The notes: a model not told the origin generated them from the sequence alone. Shown: positions 16,218 through 25,088, counted from the stretch's first letter. The stretch is DNA of 64,000 nt from Mycobacterium sp. 852014-50255_SCH5639931 (GCF_001665605.1 NZ_LZSV01000002.1:124001-188000), one strand, 5' to 3'. Program-made: numbers and translations.

Positions 16218-17100
16218 ACAACAGCAATTGCGTGACGCGGCCGCCAAGCTGGCCGACGACCTTGGTCCCTCGGCGGTCCAAGACCTTGACGACCAGGCCC
16301 GGATTGCGCGCCTGGACAGGCAAATCGCGGGGACCGGCTGGAGGTCGCTGCGCTCCGACGGCGCGTCGGGTGTCGAAGTCGCCATTGTCGCTGAGGAATT
16401 CGGACGCCGGCTGGTCGACACACCGTTTCTCGGCCCGGTGCTCGCCGACGACCTCGCCCGCCGCGTCGGCGCCGACAGCGCCGGCGCGACGATAGCGGTC
16501 GACGATCGCGCCCTCGACGCGCGCGGCGCCCAGCGGGCCCTGAGCCTCACGGGCGGGCGGGTTCTGGCCGCCGATGTGCGCGACGTGACCGACGGCGCGG
16601 ACTTGACCCGGAGCGATGCCACAATCGCGGAAACGGCGGCGACACTGGGCGAAGTCTCTTCCGACGTGGCGGGGCAGTGGCGAGCGCTCGCGCTCGTCAC
16701 CACGACGGCGGACCTGGTGGGCATCGCGCGGGGCGCCCATGCCGTCGCGTGCGACTACGCCAAAATCCGGGAGCAATACGGCAAGCAGATCGGGTCCTAT
16801 CAGGCGATCGCCCACCTGCTCGCCGAAAGCCTTGCGCTGATTGAAGGTTCGATCAGCGTATCGCGGCACGCCGCGTGGGCGGTCGACGAGCTGTCGCCCC
16901 CCGAAGCCATCCGGGCCGCGCAGGTAGCGAAGATCTATTGCGCCCGCGCCGCGAGAACCGTCTGTGAGACGGCCATTCAGGTGCACGGTGGGATCGGCAA
17001 CACCTGGGACTGCCTGGTGCACGTCTACCTGCGCCGCGCCCTGACATCGACCGAGCTGTGGCCCGTCGCGTTGAAGGAGATCGATCTTGGACTTTCGTGA
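16195..17100 (+). CDS. Acyl-CoA dehydrogenase, short subunit of a heteromeric FadE pair
   Basis: 301 residues, shorter than the roughly 390 of self-sufficient dehydrogenases. It carries the C-terminal ACAD phrase QVHGGIGNTWDCLVH (about residues 262-276) and the DYAKIREQYGKQIGSYQ flavin-domain helix. Sequence, length and pairing with the next gene match the alpha2beta2 acyl-CoA dehydrogenases described for mycobacterial steroid side-chain degradation (FadE28/FadE29 type). ATG with AAAGGAG upstream. It overlaps the following gene by 14 bases. Confidence 0.88.
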   Translation: MDVRLTAEQQQLRDAAAKLADDLGPSAVQDLDDQARIARLDRQIAGTGWRSLRSDGASGVEVAIVAEEFGRRLVDTPFLGPVLADDLARRVGADSAGATIAVDDRALDARGAQRALSLTGGRVLAADVRDVTDGADLTRSDATIAETAATLGEVSSDVAGQWRALALVTTTADLVGIARGAHAVACDYAKIREQYGKQIGSYQAIAHLLAESLALIEGSISVSRHAAWAVDELSPPEAIRAAQVAKIYCARAARTVCETAIQVHGGIGNTWDCLVHVYLRRALTSTELWPVALKEIDLGLS

Positions 17101-18184
17101 CTCGCCAGACGAAGCAGCCTACCGGGAGCGGCTCAGGTCCTGGCTTTCCGTGTACGCCAAGGGGTTCTCCGGATCCGGCGACGAGTACTGGGCCCGGCAG
17201 GCCGAATGGCACCAGGCCTTGTACCGAGAGGGCTTCTTCGGGTTGTCGTTTCCCCGCGAATACGGCGGACAGGAATTGCCGCCCGTGTATGACGTCATCG
17301 TCGACGAGGAACTCGCTCGAGCCGGTGCCCCGCCTCGGCCAAGCGTAGGTTACTTGATCTATGGGATCGGTCGCCACGCGAATGACGAAGTGCGGCAACG
17401 GTTCCTGCCCGGCATCATCAACGGCACCGAGCGCTGGTGCCAAGGCTTCAGTGAGCCCGGCGCCGGTTCCGATCTGGCCTCGCTCACCACCACCGCTCGT
17501 CTCGAGGGCGACACCTATGTGGTGAACGGGCACAAGATCTGGACCAGCTACTCCGATGTCGCGGACTGGTGCCTTTTGCTGGCCCGCACCGATCCAGAGG
17601 CCAAACGCCACCGCGGACTGTCGGCTTTCGTATTGGAGATGAAACAACCTGGCGTGCAACAGCGCCCGCTGCGCATGATCAACGGGGTGACCAACGAGTT
17701 CGGTCAGGTGTTCTTCGACGGCGCCAAGGTGCCGGCCGACCGGATGGTCGGCGCGCCCGGTGACGGCTGGGCGGTCGCCATGACCGTCGTCGGGCATGAG
17801 CGCGAGCCGTCCACGCTCGGTTACGCGGCGCGATACGGCAAGCTGGTGCGAAGCCTCTACGCCCGCAACGGGAGCTCTGGTGGTCCGGTTCCCGAGGAGC
17901 TCGCGTGGGCTGCGGTCCAGTCGGAGATGCTGACGCATCATGTCCGGCGGCGGCTGTCCGAGCAGCTCGACGGGGTGTCGCACGGACCCGAAGGGTCGCT
18001 CGACAAGCTGCTGATGACCTGGGTCGAGCAATCCGTCGGACACGCCGCGCTGGCGGTCACCGGCACCCGCGATGCGGACCTGCTCAGCGCCTATCTGTAC
18101 AGCCGCGCACAGAGCGTGATGGGCGGGACATCGCAGATTCAAAAGAACATCATCGCTTCACGCATCTTGGGATTGGGAGTCTGA
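17087..18184 (+). CDS. Acyl-CoA dehydrogenase, long subunit of a heteromeric FadE pair
   Basis: 365 residues. Typical motifs are GLSFPREYGGQ (about 45-55), GFSEPGAGSDLASL (about 120-133), NGHKIWTS (about 147-154) and the C-terminal MGGTSQIQKNIIASR. In the last motif the usual Glu and Arg are Gln and Lys. The TTG start is preceded by AAGGAGA and lies inside the short-subunit gene. Together the pair would introduce the alpha-beta double bond into the CoA ester made by the ligase. Confidence 0.9.
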   Translation: MDFRDSPDEAAYRERLRSWLSVYAKGFSGSGDEYWARQAEWHQALYREGFFGLSFPREYGGQELPPVYDVIVDEELARAGAPPRPSVGYLIYGIGRHANDEVRQRFLPGIINGTERWCQGFSEPGAGSDLASLTTTARLEGDTYVVNGHKIWTSYSDVADWCLLLARTDPEAKRHRGLSAFVLEMKQPGVQQRPLRMINGVTNEFGQVFFDGAKVPADRMVGAPGDGWAVAMTVVGHEREPSTLGYAARYGKLVRSLYARNGSSGGPVPEELAWAAVQSEMLTHHVRRRLSEQLDGVSHGPEGSLDKLLMTWVEQSVGHAALAVTGTRDADLLSAYLYSRAQSVMGGTSQIQKNIIASRILGLGV

Positions 18185-18185
18185 C

Positions 18186-18953
18186 ATGTACGACATGCCT
18201 GCCGAAATCGACGTCCAAGCCGACGGCCCGCTGCGGATCATCACCTTGAACCGGCCGGAGTCGCTCAACTCGGTCAACGACAATTTGCACGTGGGCCTCG
18301 CGCGACTGTGGCAGCGATTGACCGACGACCCCGCGGCTCGCGCGGCGGTGATCACCGGGGCCGGCAGGGCGTTTTCGGCCGGCGGCGATTTCTCGTATCT
18401 CAAGGAGCTGTCGGCCGACGCCGACCTGCGCGCCAAGACCATCCGGGACGGGCGCGAGATCGTCTTGGGCATGGCGCGCTGCCGAATTCCCGTGGTGGCC
18501 GCGGTCAACGGTCCGGCCGTCGGGTTGGGCTGCAGCCTGGTGGCGCTGAGCGACATCGTCTACATCGCCGAAGAGGCCTACCTCGCCGATCCGCACGTTC
18601 AAGTGGGACTGGTGGCCGCCGACGGCGGCCCGCTGACCTGGCCGCTGCACATCAGCCTGCTGCTCGCCAAGGAGTTCGCATTGACGGGCACCCGCATCAG
18701 CGCGCAGCGTGCCGTCGAGCTCGGGCTGGCCAACCACGTGGCGGCCGACCCCGTCGCGGACGCGATCGCCTGCGCTAAAAAGATTCTGGAGCTGCCCCAG
18801 CAGGCGGTCGAAAGCACCAAGCGGGTGCTCAATATCCATCTGGAGCGGGCGGTCTTGGCCAGCCTCGACTACGCGCTCTCCGCTGAGAGCCAGTCGTTCC
18901 TCACCGAAGACTTCCGGTCGATCGTCACCAAGCTGGCGGCCGGCAAGAACTGA
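18186..18953 (+). CDS. Enoyl-CoA hydratase/isomerase family (crotonase) protein
   Basis: 255 residues, normal crotonase length. Oxyanion-hole segments are clear: GRAFSAGGDF (about residues 60-69) and GPAVGLGCS (about 110-118). The two Glu used by enoyl-CoA hydratase fall in ADPHVQVGLVAADGG, where they read His and Asp, so simple hydratase chemistry is doubtful and isomerase, hydrolase or lyase activity is possible. It starts one base after the FadE stop and ends the ligase-FadE-FadE operon. Confidence 0.85.
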   Translation: MYDMPAEIDVQADGPLRIITLNRPESLNSVNDNLHVGLARLWQRLTDDPAARAAVITGAGRAFSAGGDFSYLKELSADADLRAKTIRDGREIVLGMARCRIPVVAAVNGPAVGLGCSLVALSDIVYIAEEAYLADPHVQVGLVAADGGPLTWPLHISLLLAKEFALTGTRISAQRAVELGLANHVAADPVADAIACAKKILELPQQAVESTKRVLNIHLERAVLASLDYALSAESQSFLTEDFRSIVTKLAAGKN

Positions 18954-18959
18954 TCACGG

Positions 18960-19829
18960 TTACGCGTGCGACGAATCGTGTTGCCGCAGGAAGTCGCGCA
19001 TCACGGAGTCGAACTTGGCCGGCTCCTCAATGAAGGGCATGTGAGCGCTCTCTTCAAAAAACACGAACCGTGAGCCGGCGATGCGCTGGTGCATGTCCCA
19101 CATGTGTTCGGGTACGCATTCGTCGAACCTGCCCGCGAGAATCAGGGTGGGCAACGTGATTTCGGGCAGCCGGTCGAACACGTCCCATTCCTTGATTGTT
19201 CCGACGATGTGAAAATCACTGGGGCCGAACATCGTCTCGAAGATGTCGGTGCCCATCGCGGCGAAGGCTTCCAAAAGCTCTGGCGGCCAGGGGCGCACGC
19301 GGCACAGATAGGTTTCGTTCCAGGTGCGGATCGCGTCCTGATATTCGGCCGTGTACGTGGTCCCCGCGGCTTCATGACGTCCGATGGTGGATTGCGTTGC
19401 CGGATCGAGCTCCGATTTCAGCCGCGCCACCATCTCCGAGAACTGCGGTATCGACGCGATGCTGTTCGAAATGGTGAGGCTGACCGCCCGCGACGGCACG
19501 TCGAGCGCGTACTGCTGAGCCATCATCCCGCCCCACGAATTGCCGAAGATGTGGAAACGGTTGAGGCCGAGGCCAGCTACGACGGCATCCATTTCGGCCA
19601 CCGACCGTTGCATGGTCCACAGTTCGCGGTTCGACGGGCGCTCGGACTTGCCGCAACCGAGCTGATCCCAGTAGATGACCTCGCGCTCGTCAGCCAACCG
19701 CTCCAGCGAACGCAGGTAGGTGTGGGGCAGACCGGGACCGCCGTGCACCACCAGCAGGGGAAGGCCCGCTCCGGCGCCGACCCGCTTGAACCACACGGTG
19801 CCACCCGGGACCGCGATCGTTCCCTCCAT
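18960..19829 (-). CDS. Alpha/beta hydrolase, proline-iminopeptidase-like
   Basis: 289 residues. It has HGGPGLPH (oxyanion loop, about residues 30-37), nucleophile Ser in GNSWGGM (about 98-104), candidate acid in AGRFDECVP and His in SAHMPFIE. This arrangement is that of prolyl-aminopeptidase-like S33 hydrolases, but many such proteins cleave esters, lactones or C-C bonds. The ATG at 19829 has AGGAGG 11 bases upstream; an upstream TTG at 19865 is less likely. It faces the thiolase operon, with a GAGAAT-type operator in between that may control both. Confidence 0.82.
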   Translation of the reverse strand: MEGTIAVPGGTVWFKRVGAGAGLPLLVVHGGPGLPHTYLRSLERLADEREVIYWDQLGCGKSERPSNRELWTMQRSVAEMDAVVAGLGLNRFHIFGNSWGGMMAQQYALDVPSRAVSLTISNSIASIPQFSEMVARLKSELDPATQSTIGRHEAAGTTYTAEYQDAIRTWNETYLCRVRPWPPELLEAFAAMGTDIFETMFGPSDFHIVGTIKEWDVFDRLPEITLPTLILAGRFDECVPEHMWDMHQRIAGSRFVFFEESAHMPFIEEPAKFDSVMRDFLRQHDSSHA

Positions 19830-19949
19830 TGCCGACGATGCCTCCTGGTTGGCGAGCAGACGCAAAATCGCAGCCTACGATGCCGGTTCATGCAATTTTC
19901 CGTCTGCTCGCGAGTTCGCCGCTCCTTGCAACGCTGACTCTCGCAATGA

Positions 19950-19964
19950 GAGAATATTGTTCTC
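19950..19964. promoter_or_regulatory. Operator GAGAATATTGTTCTC upstream of thiolase-meaB
   Basis: Variant of the 14728 and 58983 palindromes with arms GAGAAT/GTTCTC (one arm mismatch). It lies between the divergent hydrolase (19829) and thiolase (20021) starts, 56 bases before the latter. Shared sequence suggests the same TetR regulator. Confidence 0.68.
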
Positions 19965-20020
19965 ATAAGCTGCGGGGGCTCTCGAGCACTCGCGTCGCGC
20001 TCGCCGAAGTGGAGAAGACC

Positions 20021-21160
20021 GTGCCCGAAGCCGTCATCGTGTCCGCCCTGCGCACTCCCATTGGCACCGCCCGGAAGGGCACGCTGCGCGACACCAGCGC
20101 CTTCGACCTGGCACACCACGTGGTCGCCGAAGCGGCGAAGGACCTGGACCCGGCACAGGTTGACGACGTGATCCTGGGGGAGGGGCTCTACGGCGGCGGC
20201 GTGATCGCACGGCATGCGGCCATTACCGCCGGCCTGACCCAGGTGCCCGGTCTGGCGAACAATCGCCACTGCGCGGCCGGGCAGGCGGCGGTGCAGAGCG
20301 CGGCGGCAAGCGTGCGTGCCGGGATGGATCAGCTCGTCATCGCCGGTGGTGTGAACTCCGCCTCCACGTCCCCACGATCCCGGATGCAGGTGGACGGCGA
20401 ATGGGTCGACTGGTTTCCCCCGACCCATCCAGACAGTCCCGAGGCGCCCAACCTCGACATGTCGATCACCGTCGGCTGGAACGCCGCGGTCAAAGCCGGT
20501 GTGAGCCGCGAAGAGATGGACGCGTGGGCGCTGCGGTCGCACCGCAACGCAATCGCCGCGATCGACGAGGGCCGCTTCAAACAAGAGATCGTCCCGATCG
20601 AAACGCCGCACGGACTGTTCGCCGTCGACGAACACCCCCGCCGCGACACCACCATGGAAAAGCTGGCCGCCCTCAAGCCGCTGCATCCCGAAATTGAGGG
20701 CTTTTCCATCACCGCCGGCAATGCCTGCGGCGCCAACGACGGCGCGGCGGCGCTGACGATCGCGAGCGACGAGCTTGGGCTACCGGTGCTGGCTACGGTG
20801 CGGTCCTGGGCGTCCGTTGGGGTGGACCCGGCGATCACCGGTTTGGCGCCGGTGGAAGCCATCCCGAAAGCTCTTGCCCGCGCCGGCCTCTCGCTCTCGG
20901 AGGTGGACCTGTTCGAGATCAACGAGGCCTTCGCCGCAATGTGCGTGGCCACCGTCAAGCTGCTCGACCTCGACCCGGACAAGGTCAATGTCAGCGGCAG
21001 CGGATGCTCGCTGGGCCACCCGGTGGCGGCGACGGGAGCGAGGATGCTCGTCACGCTGATCCACGAATTGCGCAGCCGTGGCGGCGGAATCGCGGTCGCA
21101 GCCATGTGTGCGGGCGGCGGCATGGGGTCCGCCACGGTCATCGAGGTCTCAGCTCCCTAA
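20021..21160 (+). CDS. Thiolase (acetyl-CoA acyltransferase family)
   Basis: 379 residues. Catalytic Cys is in NRHCAAGQA (about residue 86), NEAFAA is intact, His is in LGHPVAATGAR and the second Cys in MCAGGGMGS near the C terminus, so all catalytic elements of a degradative thiolase are present. The GTG at 20021 begins MPEAVIVSALRTPIG after fMet and follows GGAGAAG; GTG 20009 is an alternative. It is directly followed by meaB with no spacer. It would release acetyl- or propionyl-CoA from the 3-ketoacyl-CoA made by the block. Confidence 0.93.
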   Translation: MPEAVIVSALRTPIGTARKGTLRDTSAFDLAHHVVAEAAKDLDPAQVDDVILGEGLYGGGVIARHAAITAGLTQVPGLANNRHCAAGQAAVQSAAASVRAGMDQLVIAGGVNSASTSPRSRMQVDGEWVDWFPPTHPDSPEAPNLDMSITVGWNAAVKAGVSREEMDAWALRSHRNAIAAIDEGRFKQEIVPIETPHGLFAVDEHPRRDTTMEKLAALKPLHPEIEGFSITAGNACGANDGAAALTIASDELGLPVLATVRSWASVGVDPAITGLAPVEAIPKALARAGLSLSEVDLFEINEAFAAMCVATVKLLDLDPDKVNVSGSGCSLGHPVAATGARMLVTLIHELRSRGGGIAVAAMCAGGGMGSATVIEVSAP

Positions 21161-22039
21161 ATGGAGATCGCCGACTTGATCGCCGGCGCGCGCAACGGAT
21201 CTCCGCGCGCGGTGGGTCGGCTACTGTCTCTCGTCGAGGGCGAGCGCCGCGACGAGGTGCTGGCCGGTATCGAGCCCTCATCGGTGAGCGTTATCGGCAT
21301 CACCGGGCCGCCGGGCGCGGGCAAGTCCACCACGATCGCCGCCCTGGTCGGCGCCTACCGCGAGCGGGGGGACCGGGTGGCGGTGTTGGCGGTGGATCCG
21401 TCGTCGCCGTTCAGCGGTGGTGCGCTGTTGGGCGACCGGATACGAATGGCCGCGCATATCAACGACTCCGACGTGTTGATCAGGTCGGTGGCGACCCGCG
21501 GTCACGTCGGGGGGCTGGCCGCCGCGGTCCCCGCAGCCATCCGGTTGCTGGGGGCGATCGGTTACCACGTCGTCTTGCTGGAGACCGTGGGGGTGGGGCA
21601 ATCCGAGATCGAGATAGCCGCAGTCGCCGACCCCACCGTCGTCATCCTCAATCCCGGTGCGGGCGACGCGATTCAGGCGGCGAAGGCGGGGGTGCTCGAA
21701 GTCGCCGACATCGTGGTGGTCAACAAGGCCGACCGCGAAGGTGCCGAACGGACCGTGCGGGACCTGCGGGAGGAGACTGATGCCCCGATCGTCAGCCTCA
21801 TCGCCGCTCGCGGCGAGGGCATCGCGGAGTTGATGGCCGCCATCGAGGCCCACCACCGCGCCGACAGTCGTGCCCGTCGACTGGCCCGCGCCCGCGCGCA
21901 GATCCTGTCGCTGGCGCAAACCCGGCTGCGGAGCCGGCCGGACCTCGACCGGCTGGCCGAGACGGTCGTCGACGGCAACCAGGACCCCTACTCGGCGGCC
22001 GAGCAGTTGCTGTCACCGACCGATGGCCCGCAGGACTGA
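21161..22039 (+). CDS. meaB: MeaB/ArgK-type G3E GTPase, B12 mutase chaperone
   Basis: 292 residues. Walker A GPPGAGKST (about residues 48-56), VDPSSPFSGGALLGDRIRM (about 78-96) and ETVGVGQSE (about 139-147) are signature MeaB segments, with NKAD as the guanine-specificity motif. MeaB proteins gate cofactor loading and protect adenosylcobalamin mutases. It starts on the base after the thiolase stop, so it is coupled to that gene. No mutase lies beside it; the only one visible is the divergent mutase at the start of the window, which makes it the likely client by inference. Confidence 0.92.
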   Translation: MEIADLIAGARNGSPRAVGRLLSLVEGERRDEVLAGIEPSSVSVIGITGPPGAGKSTTIAALVGAYRERGDRVAVLAVDPSSPFSGGALLGDRIRMAAHINDSDVLIRSVATRGHVGGLAAAVPAAIRLLGAIGYHVVLLETVGVGQSEIEIAAVADPTVVILNPGAGDAIQAAKAGVLEVADIVVVNKADREGAERTVRDLREETDAPIVSLIAARGEGIAELMAAIEAHHRADSRARRLARARAQILSLAQTRLRSRPDLDRLAETVVDGNQDPYSAAEQLLSPTDGPQD

Positions 22040-22051
22040 CCATCCGTCTTG

Positions 22052-22109
22052 TCCCCCGATCGGGGGAATGGGGATTCATCCCCTTTGCGGACCGATCGGC
22101 GGAGGTCCG
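22052..22109. promoter_or_regulatory. Cluster of three inverted repeats upstream of E1-alpha-like gene
   Basis: A perfect 16-base palindrome TCCCCCGATCGGGGGA (22052-22067), GGGGAT-N2-ATCCCC (22070-22083) and CGGACC-N10-GGTCCG (22088-22109) fill the 157-base gap after meaB. They may combine a terminator for thiolase-meaB with regulator sites for the following gene; the nearby NarL-type response regulator is a candidate. Confidence 0.5.
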
Positions 22110-22196
22110 GGCGCGTCACTCTCCCTAAGTTGATCTTGTGTACAACACGGCGGTCACCTCGACGCCGCCACCCAGGATCAGTTAGGAGACCCGCAC

Positions 22197-23108
22197 ATGG
22201 CTCGCACACCCGAACTGTCGGCCGTAAACCTCGGTGAACAGCTGGAGCTGTACCGCCGGATGTGGGTTATGCGACTGCTCGACATGGCGCTGGAAGAGCG
22301 GCGCATCGGCGGTCTGCTCAAGGCGACAACGGTCGCCGCATTCGGCCAGGAGGCGGTGGCCGTCGGCGCCGTCGCGGCGCTGCGGCCGGGCGACGTCATG
22401 AGCACCGCGATCCACCACTTCGAGCACGCCCAGCGGGTCGGCCTCGCCCTTCCGCTGGGTCCGGCCATCGCCGAGATGATCGCCCCGAGCCGGGCTGCGG
22501 CCGGCGGTGCGAAGGAAAGCCCGTTCGCGACGGAATGGAAGCAGTTGTTCGCCACCACGGACCCTGTCTGGCAGTCGATCTTGTTCGCGTTGGGTGATGC
22601 GTATGCGCAGCGGCATGCCGGCGAAGGGAAGGTGACCCTGTGTGCCATCGGGGATGAAGCTGTGAACTCCGCCGAGTTCAAATCGGCCGCGCAGATCGCG
22701 CTGTCGTGGCGACTCCCGGTGGTGTTCGTCGTCGAAAACATCCGCGATGCGTCCGGCGTGCGACGGGGCCCGCGCGAGCACCACGGCCTGCCCGTGCTGT
22801 CGGTCGACGGCAACAGCGTTGCGGCCGTGCATGACTCGGTCACCGAAGCGGTGGAACGAGCGAGCGCCGGCGGCGGTCCTGCGATGGTGGAAGCGGTGGC
22901 CTTCCGAACCAACCACCCCGCAGCGGTCGATCCGTTGGTCTCCTCCAAGCGGCAGCTGACCCGTGCCGGGGTGAGCGCCGGACACCTCGACGAGGTGGAA
23001 CACCGGGCTCGCCGGCTGGTGGCCGAGGCCGCGGCATTCGCGAACGCGCTGCTGCGGGCGGACGGGCCGGCGTCGGTCGGACCCGACCACCGGTCGGCCG
23101 CTAGCTGA
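22197..23108 (+). CDS. Degenerate thiamine-diphosphate dehydrogenase E1-alpha-like protein
   Basis: 303 residues, aligned by eye with E1-alpha subunits of pyruvate/branched-chain/acetoin dehydrogenases (LYRRMWVMRLLDMALEERR, then AAFGQEAVAVGA). The thiamine-diphosphate motif normally GDGATNEG reads GDEAVNSAEF (near residue 153), and the usual second-half NN reads ENI. The substrate-channel HGG/GSGG stretch is also lost. No E1-beta or E2 gene is nearby. Hence a non-catalytic or re-purposed paralogue is likely. ATG with TTAGGAG upstream. Its 3' end overlaps the convergent response regulator by eight bases. Confidence 0.75.
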   Translation: MARTPELSAVNLGEQLELYRRMWVMRLLDMALEERRIGGLLKATTVAAFGQEAVAVGAVAALRPGDVMSTAIHHFEHAQRVGLALPLGPAIAEMIAPSRAAAGGAKESPFATEWKQLFATTDPVWQSILFALGDAYAQRHAGEGKVTLCAIGDEAVNSAEFKSAAQIALSWRLPVVFVVENIRDASGVRRGPREHHGLPVLSVDGNSVAAVHDSVTEAVERASAGGGPAMVEAVAFRTNHPAAVDPLVSSKRQLTRAGVSAGHLDEVEHRARRLVAEAAAFANALLRADGPASVGPDHRSAAS

Positions 23109-23754
23109 GCAGACCTTGCCGCATCGCCTCGGCAACGGCGGCCGCGCGATCGTTGACGCCGAGCTTTTCGTACAGGCGTTGCACGTGGGTCTTGACCGTC
23201 GACGGAGCCACGTACAGCTCACCCGCGATCACCGGGATGCTCTGACCACGCGCAATCCGGTTGAGCACCTCGCGTTCTCGCGCACTGAGTACCGGACCCG
23301 TCGGCGCCGCCCGGTGCCGGATCTCCGCGGTAAGGCCTCCCACCAGAGCCGGTGCCACCACATCGCGGCCCTGCGCGCAGTCGAGCACGGCCTTGACGAT
23401 TTCGCTGCGGGTCGAGTCCTTGAGCACGAATCCGGCTGCGCCCTGCTGCAGCGCCTGGTACACGATGGCGGGCTCGTCGTGCGCCGAGATCAGCAGCACG
23501 CGGGTCGGCAACTCCTGGCTCCGCACCGCCGCCGCCACCTGACCACCGTCCATGCCGGGCATTCGGTAGTCGAGCAGAGCGATGTCGGGCAGGTGCTCCT
23601 TGATCAATTCCAGCGCCGCCGAGCCGTCCTCCGCCTCACCGACGACATGCACCGAACCGCTCGACGAAAGCGCTCGCACCACGCCTTCGCGAAAGAGCGG
23701 GTGGTCGTCGCCGACAACCACCCGCACCTTTTCTGGCGTTGCTGGCCCGGCCAT
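23101..23754 (-). CDS. NarL/FixJ-family response regulator
   Basis: 217 residues. The receiver domain has acidic VVVGDDHPLF (about 12-21), phospho-acceptor Asp in ALLDYRMPGMDGG (about residue 61) and Lys in GFVLKDS; the C-terminal LuxR-type helix-turn-helix follows LSAREREVLNRIARGQS and STVKTHVQRLYEKLGV. It is divergent from the sensor kinase at 23868, so the two form a two-component system. Possible targets are the E1-alpha-like gene and itself. Confidence 0.94.
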   Translation of the reverse strand: MAGPATPEKVRVVVGDDHPLFREGVVRALSSSGSVHVVGEAEDGSAALELIKEHLPDIALLDYRMPGMDGGQVAAAVRSQELPTRVLLISAHDEPAIVYQALQQGAAGFVLKDSTRSEIVKAVLDCAQGRDVVAPALVGGLTAEIRHRAAPTGPVLSAREREVLNRIARGQSIPVIAGELYVAPSTVKTHVQRLYEKLGVNDRAAAVAEAMRQGLLS

Positions 23755-23867
23755 GGCGATGAGTGTAGCGGTCTGCTCAAAAGCGCCGTTCTCAATTTCC
23801 GGGCAATCTGATGGGGAATCTGCCGGTTTGCTTCGGCGGGGCCGACGCGGATTACTACGGTGATCGG

Positions 23868-25088
23868 ATGACCGAAGGCAGCGACACAGAACTGGACCGG
23901 GTCCGCAGCGTCCACCAGTTGCGCTCGTATCGAATCGTTTCGGTGCTCCGGATCTGTGTGGTGGGCCTCATGGTTGCCGCCATGGTCGTCGACACCCCGC
24001 GATGGGAATGGCCGCAGCAAAGCGCTCTCGTCGTCGCGTACGCACTCGTTGCGCTCTGCGCGTTCGTGCTGGCTTTCACCCCCGTGCGCCGATGGGTCGG
24101 GTTGGGCGGCTCGGCCGGGGTCGGCCGGCTGGAGCCGTTTACTTTCACCATCCTCGACGTGGTCGCGTTGACGGGCTTTCAATTGCTGTCCGCCCTTGGG
24201 ATCCTGCCGCTGCTGATCATGGTGCTGCTGCCGGTTCTGGTGGGCGTGGATGTGTCGTCGCGGCGTGCGGCGGTGGTGCTCACCTTCACGCTCGTCGGCT
24301 TCGCCATCGCCGGCATTCACGACGGGGTGCTGATGAGTCCGGGACGCTGGCCGAGCACGGTATTTCTGCTCGGGCTCTACGGGTTTCTGTGCGCCACCGC
24401 ATTCGTCGTCGTCCGGATCGAGGAGCGGCACGTGCGATCAGTCGCGGGCCTGAGCACACTGCGTGAGGAGTTGCTCGCTCAAACGATGACCGCATCCGAC
24501 GTCGAGCAGCGGCGGATCTCGGAATCCATCCACGATGGGCCGCTGCAGGACATCTTGGCGGTGCGCCAAGAACTCGTCGAGTTGGGCGCGGAATTGCCCG
24601 GCGATGATCGTGTCGGACGGGCGCTCACCGGCCTTCAGATGGCATCGGAACGCCTGCGGCAGGCGACTTTCGAGCTGCATCCCGCCGTCCTCGAGCAGGT
24701 CGGCCTCGCGGCCGCGGTGCAGCAGCTGGCGGTCTTCGCCGCCCAGCGTTCGGGCATCGAGATCTCCACCGACATCGATTACCCGATTCGCAATGCGATC
24801 GACCCGATCGTGTTCGGTGTGGTGCGCGAATTGCTGTCCAACGTCGTGCAACATTCACGGGCTCGCAGCGCTTCGGTCATGCTTGGAATTACCGACGACA
24901 GGTGCGTCCTGCACGTGGTCGATGATGGCGTGGGATTCGACGTCGGGACCGTCGCCCGCCGCCTCGGAGAGGGACACATCGGATTGGCGTCGCACCGGGC
25001 GCGCGTGGACGCCGCCGGGGGAGATTTCGTGTTCCTCGATGTCCCGGTCGGAACTCACATCTGTGTCGAGCTGCCGATCGCGAAATAG
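23868..25088 (+). CDS. Sensor histidine kinase, HisKA_3 (NarX/DesK-like) type
   Basis: 406 residues. The N-terminal half has about five or six hydrophobic membrane segments (for example VLRICVVGLMVAAMVV and LLSALGILPLLIMVLLPVLV). The phospho-acceptor His is in ESIHDGPLQDILAV (near residue 220), and the ATPase domain has ELLSNVVQHSRA (N box) and VVDDGVGFD (G1). There is no large extracytoplasmic domain, suggesting it senses within or near the membrane. ATG 23868 is chosen; ATG 23811 in frame would add 19 residues. It pairs with the divergent response regulator. Confidence 0.92.
   Translation: MTEGSDTELDRVRSVHQLRSYRIVSVLRICVVGLMVAAMVVDTPRWEWPQQSALVVAYALVALCAFVLAFTPVRRWVGLGGSAGVGRLEPFTFTILDVVALTGFQLLSALGILPLLIMVLLPVLVGVDVSSRRAAVVLTFTLVGFAIAGIHDGVLMSPGRWPSTVFLLGLYGFLCATAFVVVRIEERHVRSVAGLSTLREELLAQTMTASDVEQRRISESIHDGPLQDILAVRQELVELGAELPGDDRVGRALTGLQMASERLRQATFELHPAVLEQVGLAAAVQQLAVFAAQRSGIEISTDIDYPIRNAIDPIVFGVVRELLSNVVQHSRARSASVMLGITDDRCVLHVVDDGVGFDVGTVARRLGEGHIGLASHRARVDAAGGDFVFLDVPVGTHICVELPIAK

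Noticed and set aside
22052-22109. Possible cobalamin riboswitch near meaB
   Set aside because: The region lies downstream of meaB and shows simple inverted repeats without the B12-box layout.
23811-23868. Extended N terminus for the sensor kinase
   Set aside because: The 19 extra residues are not membrane-spanning and resemble intergenic sequence; retained only as an alternative start.
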